A stretch of 11,903 nucleotides of DNA from Acutalibacter sp. (GTDB lineage: Bacteria > Bacillota > Clostridia > Oscillospirales > Acutalibacteraceae). The DNA is taken from NCBI GenBank assembly GCA_022801475.1, contig JAAWSH010000023.1, positions 1-11,903 of the forward strand. The letters are read 5' to 3'. Under the pieces are notes generated by a model. That model saw only the letters and a program-made list of their open reading frames with translations, made no database searches and was not told where the DNA came from. Shown piece after piece: positions 6,518 through 11,903 of the stretch. The translations under genes were made by a program, and so were the position numbers. The stretch's first letter is position 1. The number at the start of each line of letters is the position of its first letter.

Positions 6518-8179
6518 TTATTGGGTACAGGCCTCCTCATAGATCAGGCCGTCCTTCAGCCGGTAGACCCGGTCCATGCCCTCCAAGTGCTCATAGTGGT
6601 GGGTGATCATAACCACAGACTTGCCTGCCATCTGGTTGACGATCACCTGGTGCAGGTAGGCGTCCGACTCCGCGTCAAAGCCAGAGGTGGCCTCGTCCAG
6701 AATCACCACCGGCGCGTTCTTCAGCAGAGCCCTGGCCACGGCCAGCTTCTGCTTTTCTCCCCCAGAGAGCCGGGCGCCGTTGCGGCCAATCTGGGTGTTC
6801 ACGCCCTGGGGCATCTGGGCGGTGTAGCCGGTTACGCCGCTGGTCTCCATGGCCGCGGCAACCCGCGCGGCCGGGGCCTGGCCGGTAAGGTCAATATTCC
6901 CGGCAATGTCCCCTAAAAACAGGTAGGGCTCTTGGCTTACCACAGAAAAGAGGGAGCGGTACCCGGCCAAGGACAGCTGGGAAACAGGCACGCCATCCGC
7001 TGTGATTTCTCCGGCATCCGGGGTGTAAAACCTGAGCAGAAGGTTTAGAATGGTAGACTTTCCACTGCCGTTTTCCCCAACAATGGCCACCTTTTCCCCT
7101 GGCTGCACACAGAAGCTGGCGCCCCGAAGAATTTGGCGGTCTGCCTGGTAGGAAAAGGCGACGTCCTTGAACTCCAGCCGGGGAGGAAGGGCAAGAGCCT
7201 GGCCCTTGCCCTGGTCCTGCTCTGACTCCATGTCTAAAAACCGGAACAGCCGCTTGGCAGAGGGCAGAATGCGGGCAAAGTACATTTTCAGGTTCAGCAG
7301 GGCAGAGACAGGCCCTGTTACATACCAAGAGTAGGACACAAAGGCAAACACCGAGCCAATGGTCAGCCCGCCCTGGCAGATAAGAAGGCCGCCCACCAGG
7401 TACAGCAGAATGGTGACGCTCCATTCCAGCAGGGTCTCCCACAGGGTGTTCCAGGCATCAATCATCGCGCTGTCCTTTTGCAGCTTCAATACGCCTTTTT
7501 GCTTGGCCTGAAAGGCCTGGTCCCGGCTCTCAAAAAGATTCCACAGCTTAATTTCGTCTATGCCCTCTAGGTTATCGCCGAACCACTGGGAAAAGTCCCG
7601 GCTGCTCTCAATCATCTGGTCCATGGCCTTTTCCTGCTTTCCAGAAAGGCGGCGCACCAGCAGAACCTTTAGGGGCACCATGGCCAGCACAATTAAGGTC
7701 AGCTTCCAGCTGATCATCAGCAGCCCCACCAGCCCGCTGATAATGCGGAACACATAGCTTACGCTCATCACTGTGTACCGGTCTGTGATAGAGGCCACTT
7801 GGGAGACGTCCATTTGCAGGCAGCTAAGAATTTCGGCGTTGTTTTTGTCCTCAAAGTAGGATTTCCTCAGCCGCAGCAGCTTATGAAAAACTTCTTGGAA
7901 AATGGTGTAATAGGACCGGTTGTGTACATTTACAAAAAGCCGGGTCTGGGCCATTTCCGCCCCCTGGTTCAGTAAAACCAGCAGGGCCAGGGCAGCCACC
8001 CCCCAGAAAAGCTCCGGCAGGTTTTGGGCCAGCATACCGCCGTCGGTAATCTGCCGGATGACCAGGGGCTGCAAAAAGCCAATGGCCGTGGCAACGGCCA
8101 AAAGCAGCCCGGCCAGAATGAATTCTTTTTTAAAGGGGCGCAGGTAAGAGAGGATTCTTTTTATCGTGTGTTTTTCCAT
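6518..8179 (-). CDS. ABC transporter, fused permease/ATPase half-transporter (exporter type)
   Basis: Membrane exporter that works as a dimer of half-transporters; substrate unknown. 553 aa. The transmembrane domain spans about 1-315 with membrane segments near 20-40, 58-72, 137-157, 160-176, 253-270 and 275-295. The ATPase domain has Walker A GENGSGKST (368-376), Q-loop Q416, signature LSGGEKQKLA (471-480), Walker B VVILDEATS (491-499) and H-loop H527. No N-terminal peptidase domain is present, so it is not a leader-cleaving bacteriocin exporter of the PCAT type. Start ATG 8179 has a weak, distant AGGAAG site. GC content matches the downstream stress genes rather than the AT-rich BlaI/M56 cassette upstream, so a functional link with the small peptide gene is uncertain. 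No clear promoter was found in the 152 bases upstream. Confidence 0.93.
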   Translation of the reverse strand: MEKHTIKRILSYLRPFKKEFILAGLLLAVATAIGFLQPLVIRQITDGGMLAQNLPELFWGVAALALLVLLNQGAEMAQTRLFVNVHNRSYYTIFQEVFHKLLRLRKSYFEDKNNAEILSCLQMDVSQVASITDRYTVMSVSYVFRIISGLVGLLMISWKLTLIVLAMVPLKVLLVRRLSGKQEKAMDQMIESSRDFSQWFGDNLEGIDEIKLWNLFESRDQAFQAKQKGVLKLQKDSAMIDAWNTLWETLLEWSVTILLYLVGGLLICQGGLTIGSVFAFVSYSWYVTGPVSALLNLKMYFARILPSAKRLFRFLDMESEQDQGKGQALALPPRLEFKDVAFSYQADRQILRGASFCVQPGEKVAIVGENGSGKSTILNLLLRFYTPDAGEITADGVPVSQLSLAGYRSLFSVVSQEPYLFLGDIAGNIDLTGQAPAARVAAAMETSGVTGYTAQMPQGVNTQIGRNGARLSGGEKQKLAVARALLKNAPVVILDEATSGFDAESDAYLHQVIVNQMAGKSVVMITHHYEHLEGMDRVYRLKDGLIYEEACTQ

Positions 8180-8249
8180 TTTTATCTGTTACTTCCTGAA
8201 AAATTGGGGGCGTTCTCTGTCATTGGGTTCATAGCGGGCCATACATAGA

Positions 8250-8291
8250 TATATGACCATAAGCCCACTATAATAGGCTTATGGTCATATA
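8250..8291. repeat. 16-bp perfect inverted repeat between peptide gene and ABC transporter
   Basis: TATATGACCATAAGCC (8250-8265) and its exact complement (8276-8291) flank a 10-base AT-rich loop. Neither strand continues with a T-tract, so it is not a standard intrinsic terminator. Options are an mRNA processing or stabilising hairpin between the peptide and transporter cistrons, an operator, or a remnant of cassette insertion. It marks the change from AT-rich to GC-richer DNA. Confidence 0.7.
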
Positions 8292-8300
8292 CTTAGGGAT

Positions 8301-8329
8301 GTAAAAATATGTATGATGCATCTATACAT
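8301..8329 (-). terminator. possible weak terminator after the 43-codon gene
   Basis: On the minus strand ATGTAT (8329-8324), a 9-base loop and ATACAT (8314-8309) are followed by ATTTTTAC. The stem is only 6 AT-rich base pairs, so partial read-through towards the ABC transporter would be expected if it works at all. Confidence 0.35.
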
Positions 8330-8331
8330 GC

Positions 8332-8463
8332 TTAGGTTATATCGATCCAGTAGGGATCAACCCAATAGCCCTGGGTCTGATTCCAGCGGCGTATTTGCGG
8401 CCTACCCTGATACATCCGCTTCTTTACAACAATTACATCGGCCAGTGGCATAATTCCAGACAT
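8332..8463 (-). CDS. small basic Trp/Tyr-rich peptide of unknown function, third cistron of the BlaI/M56 operon
   Basis: 43-codon ORF with a strong ribosome binding site: GGAGG (8471-8475), 9 bases, ATG. It begins 16 bases after the M56 stop codon. I do not recognise the family. Residues 1-13 are mildly hydrophobic (MPLADVIVV at 5-13), 14-26 are strongly basic (KKR at 14-16, R21, R25, R26). The C-terminus GYWVDPYWIDIT (32-43) is rich in aromatics; W27, W34, W39, Y33 and Y38 cluster in 13 residues. There is no Cys, no GG leader site, no clear signal peptide and no transmembrane helix. Being the only non-regulatory gene of the operon, it may be the regulated product, a signal for the M56 sensor, or a modified-peptide precursor; all three are inference. 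The spacing, ribosome binding site and absence of another explanation make coding likely. Confidence 0.75.
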   Translation of the reverse strand: MSGIMPLADVIVVKKRMYQGRPQIRRWNQTQGYWVDPYWIDIT

Positions 8464-8479
8464 GTTTCTAATCCTCCTA

Positions 8480-9616
8480 TTATTGATTTAAAATGAGTTG
8501 TGCATATTCCTCATCAATAACGAATTCTTTACCATCGTCGACGACAAGAACATAGCTCCCATCATCACGAATAATAAGTTCCCATTCATCATCAGTAATT
8601 TCGTGTACAGTACTATCTGTATAAATATCCTCCCTTGGTGGCTCATACGCTGGTTGCAGTATGAAACAATAAGAGAGAAAGAATAGCGTAAAAAACAAAG
8701 CCCAAAACGCACCCCGACACCATTTGCTTACCAGCCGGCGCTTTGATATAACCATATCAAACCGTTCCATAAGGATCTTCCTCTCTTTGTTAAGAAGAAG
8801 CCTGGTGGCCAGCATATGCGGCGGCATTTCTTGGGGAGGCTGTCCGCCTTTTAAGATTCGAACAATTGTTAATAAATACGCTAACTGCTCTTTCCTTTCG
8901 AAGTCTTTAGTCACTGTCATATCGCACCGGATCTCGATTAACTCAGAGACATCCTTTTTCAGCAAATACACCGCTGGATTCCACCAAAACAAGGAAGCAA
9001 ACAGCCGCACTAAATATTTGATGAGTAAATCATGGTTACAAAAATGCGTATACTCATGCTTTAGAATATAGTACAGCTCCTGTTTTGTATAGGGTTCATC
9101 TGGAAGAAAAATTCGCTTTCGAATTAACCCGATTCCCATGGGACCTTCTAAGCCCGGACAAATGCGTACGCGGACAGAAGGATGCCGCCGCGCCTCCTTT
9201 TTAATGATCTCCAGCATCTGGTAGGCAGCAGAATCTCCATCTGTTGAACTCCGGACAATTTTGCGCACAGACGTGAAGTTCATCCAAAAGAAACGAACCG
9301 CCAGGATGAAGGAAACACTTAGCCAGACGACGCATACACAGTCTAAGAAGGCGAACCGAAAACCGCCCACAGCCACCGTTACGTCCCGAACGCTCCTGTA
9401 CAAATGGGTATAGACCAAATAGGTTTCCAGGGGCGTACTAAACGATGGCTCCCATGCAAGCAACATCCGAAAAAGCGTGAACCCATAGAGAAGCAAAATC
9501 GTGTGAGGACCAAAGGCTTTCACGAAAAAATCTTTGGTCCGCAGCAGGTGAATTGCCAAAACAAAGAAAGTGCTAAACAGTGCTGACATCACAAGGGAAA
9601 AGAACGATAAACTCAT
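8480..9616 (-). CDS. BlaR1-like M56 family membrane metalloprotease (antirepressor/sensor)
   Basis: Integral membrane zinc protease of the BlaR1/MecR1 type that, on signal, causes cleavage of the BlaI-like repressor. 378 aa. Membrane segments lie near 5-24, 38-55, 90-112 and 302-321, with a further hydrophobic stretch at 200-218. The zinc site is HEYTH (187-191) on the cytoplasmic side, with E225 or E228 (SELIEIRCD) as third ligand. Classical BlaR1 ends in a penicillin-binding domain of about 250 residues; here only about 57 residues follow the last membrane segment (322-378), and they are strikingly acidic (DDEWE, RDDG, VDDGKE, IDEE). The signal is therefore not a beta-lactam bound in the usual way. 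Start ATG 9616 overlaps the repressor stop (ATGA). One line I counted in this gene is 43% GC, below the flanking genes, suggesting the cassette was acquired. Confidence 0.9.
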   Translation of the reverse strand: MSLSFFSLVMSALFSTFFVLAIHLLRTKDFFVKAFGPHTILLLYGFTLFRMLLAWEPSFSTPLETYLVYTHLYRSVRDVTVAVGGFRFAFLDCVCVVWLSVSFILAVRFFWMNFTSVRKIVRSSTDGDSAAYQMLEIIKKEARRHPSVRVRICPGLEGPMGIGLIRKRIFLPDEPYTKQELYYILKHEYTHFCNHDLLIKYLVRLFASLFWWNPAVYLLKKDVSELIEIRCDMTVTKDFERKEQLAYLLTIVRILKGGQPPQEMPPHMLATRLLLNKERKILMERFDMVISKRRLVSKWCRGAFWALFFTLFFLSYCFILQPAYEPPREDIYTDSTVHEITDDEWELIIRDDGSYVLVVDDGKEFVIDEEYAQLILNQ

Positions 9617-10023
9617 GTGTTATCATCCTTCACACGGTATTCTTCGATGATCGCTTCCAACTGCTGGATTAAATCATCCATGCCGTCTTTGTCGCCCTTT
9701 TGAGTCATTGCCACCGCTTCAACGCGAACGATATCACTAATACTGACGCCGCTACGTTTTGCCAGTTCGGTATAATATTCCTTTTTCGAGTAGGTAGGAA
9801 TGAATCTCCGGGCATACTGGCTGCCCCGCCGGTTTAGGTCATGAAAGCGTACCGCCTCTTTCTCTTCCAGCGAACGAAGAATAGCCCGCATATAGTTTAC
9901 CGTCCAGGTCTTATTGGTATGGTCCCAAAGTTCCAGCATTTCCGGGACACTAAGGGGTTTTCCCTGCTCCCAAAGAAATGTCATAACCTTTTCTTCTGTT
10001 CTGGAAAGAACAAAGCGCTCCAT
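9613..10023 (-). CDS. BlaI/MecI-family winged-helix repressor
   Basis: Dimeric DNA-binding repressor, inactivated by proteolysis downstream of its M56 partner. 136 aa, family length. The winged-helix domain spans about 1-75: SRTEEKVMTFLWEQGKPLSV (7-26) is the typical BlaI start, the recognition helix lies about 39-54 (TWTVNYMRAILRSL), and the wing about 60-72. The C-terminal half (80-130) is helical, as expected for the dimerisation region (YYTELAKRS, MDDLIQQLEAIIEEY). Start ATG 10023 is chosen from AAAGGAGGG about 9 bases upstream; an in-frame ATG at 10068 lies upstream of that site and is unlikely. It is the first gene of the operon with the M56 protease. There is no divergent gene next to it, so its targets are probably its own operon or loci outside the window. 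Confidence 0.92.
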   Translation of the reverse strand: MERFVLSRTEEKVMTFLWEQGKPLSVPEMLELWDHTNKTWTVNYMRAILRSLEEKEAVRFHDLNRRGSQYARRFIPTYSKKEYYTELAKRSGVSISDIVRVEAVAMTQKGDKDGMDDLIQQLEAIIEEYRVKDDNT

Positions 10024-10105
10024 ATTTAACTTCCCTCCTTTCTTTGCAATTTTGTCGCTTCCCATCAACGCGCTTTATAATAGCTATAAATATATTATAA
10101 CCTGT

Positions 10106-10191
10106 TTATAGAGGCTAAAATAAAGGGGATTTGTGGGAATGGGGTTTAGTTGAATCGCCAAATTACAGAGGTTAAAAAAATCCCTCTATAA
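10106..10191. repeat. three copies of a TTAYAGAGG element in the blaI leader, candidate operators
   Basis: TTATAGAGG occurs at 10106-10114 (plus) and exactly inverted at 10183-10191; TTACAGAGG (one mismatch) lies at 10163-10171. The latter two form an imperfect dyad directly at the predicted transcription start of the operon. BlaI-type repressors bind dyads near their own promoters, so these are candidate binding sites. The sequence differs from the TACA/TGTA core of the staphylococcal operators. A second TATAAT lies at about 10093-10098 on the minus strand, but with a poor -35. Confidence 0.45.
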
Positions 10192-10198
10192 TAAGTAC

Positions 10199-10227
10199 AG
10201 TATATCAAATTGCTTTTTTGATGTCAA
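10199..10227 (-). promoter_or_regulatory. strong sigma-A promoter of the BlaI/M56/peptide operon
   Basis: Minus-strand TTGACA (10227-10222), exactly 17 bases, and TATACT (10204-10199). The start would be near 10192, giving a leader of about 170 nt before the repressor gene. The full-consensus -35 suggests high expression when derepressed. TACAGTA (10196-10202) overlaps the -10 and could also be part of an operator. Confidence 0.8.
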
Positions 10228-10343
10228 GTGGTTTTTTTAAAAAATATTACAATTTTCATGAAAAAATAGTTTTTCACAATGTCCCTGTATCATATAAATG
10301 TAGAACTTGTCCCTCAAAAGCTGCGGTTTCCGCACAATCCACT

Positions 10344-10380
10344 AAAAAAATGAAAAGAAGCTGCGCCGCAGCTCCTTTTC
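10344..10380 (-). terminator. intrinsic terminator of the DAK2/FakA gene
   Basis: On the minus strand GAAAAGGAGCTGC (10380-10368) pairs with its partner at 10364-10352 around a 3-base loop. That is 13 bp including one G-T pair, followed by C-A and seven T (10350-10344). It lies 37 bases after the stop codon and insulates the BlaI cassette. The AT-rich DNA at 10231-10320 beyond it holds nothing else I can identify. Confidence 0.9.
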
Positions 10381-10416
10381 TGTGGTACGAAGTTATGATT
10401 TACTAGAAGGTCTGTC

Positions 10417-11903
10417 TTATTCTACAGAAATAATAAAGTAGTAAACCGGCTGGCCGCCGTTTACCAGGTTGATCTCTACATCCGAGTGCACTTTGCCAGC
10501 CAGCAGGCGCTTGGCCTCTTGGGCCTGGTCCGGGGTAATGCCCTCGCCGTAAATCAGGGTGATGAAGGAGGTCTGCTTTGTGCTTAGGGACCGGGCCACC
10601 CGCACGCAGGTAGCCACCGGGTCCTTCTCTATATAATGGAGCTTGCCGTTCTTCAGGCCCAGAATATCCCCGTGACGGATGGCCTCGCTGCCGAACTCGG
10701 AGTCTCGGGCAGCAAAGGTGACCAGGCCGGTACTCACGTGGCTGGCGGCGTCCAGCATGGCGGTGCGGTTGTCCTCCACGCCGGCGTCCGGGTCAAAAGA
10801 CAGCATGGCGGCAATGCCCTGGGGAATGGTCTTGGTAGGCAGTACAATGACCTCCCGGTCCGTGGCCAGGGGAATGGTCTGCTCCGCGGCCATAAGGATA
10901 TTCTTGTTGTTGGGCAGCACAAAGACTTTCTTGGCCGGGGTGGCCAGCACAGCGCTGAGGATATCCTCTGTACTGGGGTTCATGGTCTGTCCGCCGCTAA
11001 CCACCACAGCGCAGCCCAGCTCGGTAAACAGGTCCTTCAGGCCGTCGCCTGCCGCCACGGAGATAAAGCCCAGCTCTTCCACGGGCTCCTGGGGCTCCAG
11101 GGCAGCCGGCGCGGCGGGCGCTTCCTGTGCCTGAGGCGCGCCCTGGTTCAGCTGGCGGTGCTGTTCCTTCATGTTCTCAATCTTCACGGTCAGCAGCTGG
11201 CCATATTTCAGGGCAGTCTGTAGGGCGTCGCCGGGGTTTTCGGTGTGCACATGCACTTTAATAATCTCCTCGTCATCCGCCACCAGTACGCAGTCGCCAA
11301 TGGTCTCCAGGTACAGCCGGAGCTCCAGGGGATCTTTGGCAATATCCTTGTCCCGGCCCACAATAAACTCTGTGCAGTAGGTGAAGTTTATCTCGCTGTC
11401 AAATTCAGCGGCGGCGCTGCGGAAGAATTCCTCGGTCTCGTGGGCCCGTTCTTCCTCGGACATGCCGGACTCCAGAATAATACCGCTGCGGAACACGCTG
11501 AGCATACCCTCGAAGATCAGACACAGGCCCTGGCCGCCGGCATCCACCACTCCGGCACGCTTCAGCACAGGCAGCAGCTCGGGGGTCTCTTCCAAAGCGG
11601 CGGCGGCCCCGGCGCACACAGTGTCCCACACCTGAACGGGTTCTTCTGCACCGTGGGAGAGGGATTCCCGGCCCTGTTCGGCAGCCACCCGGGCTACGGT
11701 TAGGATGGTGCCCTCGGTGGGGCGGGTCACGGCCTTATAGGCCTCTTCCACGCCCAGCTCCAGGGCTTTCACCAGCTCTTCGGCGCCCAGATCCTCTACG
11801 CCCTCCAGGCCCTTGGCAATGCCCCGGAACAGCAGAGAGAGTATTACGCCAGAGTTGCCCCTGGCCCCCCGCAGCATGGCGGCTCCGGCCTTTTTAGCCA
11901 CCT
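10417..11903 (-). CDS. fakA: FakA/YloV-family fatty acid kinase, DAK2 (DhaL) domain protein (5' end cut by window edge)
   Basis: ATP-binding subunit that, with a FakB/DegV-type lipid carrier, phosphorylates exogenous fatty acids for phospholipid synthesis in Gram-positives. 495 codons are visible and the N-terminus, with the expected DGDTGTN-type metal motif, lies outside. Numbering from the codon at 11901: DhaL-domain motifs are LRGARGNSGVILS (10-22), RPTEGTILTVAR (60-71) and AGVVDAGGQGL (116-126). The middle domain has YCTEFIV with C176 and KVHVHT with H217 and H219, matching the Cys/His/His zinc site described for FakA. An Ala/Pro-rich linker is at 255-272. The C-terminal domain begins GFISVAAGDGLKDLF and carries VSGGQTMNPSTEDIL (301-315) and LPNNKNI. 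The GTG at 11901 is an internal Val codon, not the start. No fakB gene is in the window, and substrate is inferred from the family. Confidence 0.92.
   Translation of the reverse strand, partial: VAKKAGAAMLRGARGNSGVILSLLFRGIAKGLEGVEDLGAEELVKALELGVEEAYKAVTRPTEGTILTVARVAAEQGRESLSHGAEEPVQVWDTVCAGAAAALEETPELLPVLKRAGVVDAGGQGLCLIFEGMLSVFRSGIILESGMSEEERAHETEEFFRSAAAEFDSEINFTYCTEFIVGRDKDIAKDPLELRLYLETIGDCVLVADDEEIIKVHVHTENPGDALQTALKYGQLLTVKIENMKEQHRQLNQGAPQAQEAPAAPAALEPQEPVEELGFISVAAGDGLKDLFTELGCAVVVSGGQTMNPSTEDILSAVLATPAKKVFVLPNNKNILMAAEQTIPLATDREVIVLPTKTIPQGIAAMLSFDPDAGVEDNRTAMLDAASHVSTGLVTFAARDSEFGSEAIRHGDILGLKNGKLHYIEKDPVATCVRVARSLSTKQTSFITLIYGEGITPDQAQEAKRLLAGKVHSDVEINLVNGGQPVYYFIISVE

Noticed and set aside
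8332..8463. Lasso peptide precursor (Thr two residues before a Gly: T30-Q31-G32)
   Set aside because: A lasso ring needs Asp/Glu at position 7-9 of the core; here Asp is at 5 and 10. No lasso cyclase or leader protease genes are nearby.
8332..8463. Trp attenuator leader peptide for the downstream hairpin
   Set aside because: The three Trp codons are not tandem, no tryptophan genes follow, and the 8250-8291 stem has no T-tract or alternative antiterminator pairing that I can see.
10218..10406. Plus-strand 62-codon ORF upstream of the blaI promoter
   Set aside because: It covers the minus-strand -35 box and the fakA terminator stem, lacks a ribosome binding site and has no recognisable protein features.
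1..11903. CRISPR arrays, tRNA/rRNA genes, insertion sequences, prophage genes
   Set aside because: No regularly spaced direct repeats, cloverleaf-like genes, transposase motifs or phage structural genes were seen on either strand.

Overview
The window looks like a chromosomal segment from a Gram-positive anaerobe of class Clostridia, probably a gut-type Oscillospirales/Ruminococcaceae relative. The pointers are the gene set (MurT/GatD pair, FakA/YloV-type DAK2 protein, BlaI/M56 regulator pair, RlmD with a clostridial-style C-terminal extension), strong GGAGG ribosome binding sites, intrinsic terminators, and fairly GC-rich coding DNA (mid-50s % in lines I counted). The placement is inferred from gene content only; there is no rRNA or other taxonomic marker.

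Layout. Nearly all genes lie on the minus strand. At the left edge is a 3'-truncated RlmD-type rRNA methyltransferase (1-1462). A 544-base intergenic region follows (1463-2006). It holds a plus-strand promoter and a strong terminator that delimit a candidate small RNA of about 120 nt. Next is a translationally coupled murT-gatD operon (4072 down to 2007), whose GatD subunit lacks the glutaminase Cys and His. A 202-base divergent promoter region separates it from a plus-strand sugar-phosphate-isomerase-like TIM barrel gene (4275-5096). Both promoters of that region use the same 15-bp sequence in inverted orientation. A bidirectional terminator (5178-5216) closes the convergent junction.

From 8179 down to 5240 a second minus-strand block encodes an ABC half-transporter, a YaaA-family peroxide-stress protein and a Bcp/PrxQ peroxiredoxin. 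The last two genes are one base apart and make a plausible peroxide-defence pair.

Upstream of that block is an AT-richer cassette (about 8180-10230). A strong promoter drives blaI-like repressor, then blaR1-like M56 metalloprotease (4-bp ATGA overlap), then a 43-codon gene, 16 bases downstream with a perfect ribosome binding site. The small gene encodes a basic, Trp/Tyr-rich peptide that does not look like any family I can name. The protease has no penicillin-binding sensor domain; it ends in a short, very acidic extracellular tail. No divergent target gene is present, so the peptide is the only non-regulatory cistron of the operon. This is the most promising candidate for an undescribed system. 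A 16-bp perfect inverted repeat separates it from the ABC transporter.

The right edge holds a 5'-truncated FakA/YloV-type fatty-acid kinase (10417-11903) with its own strong terminator.
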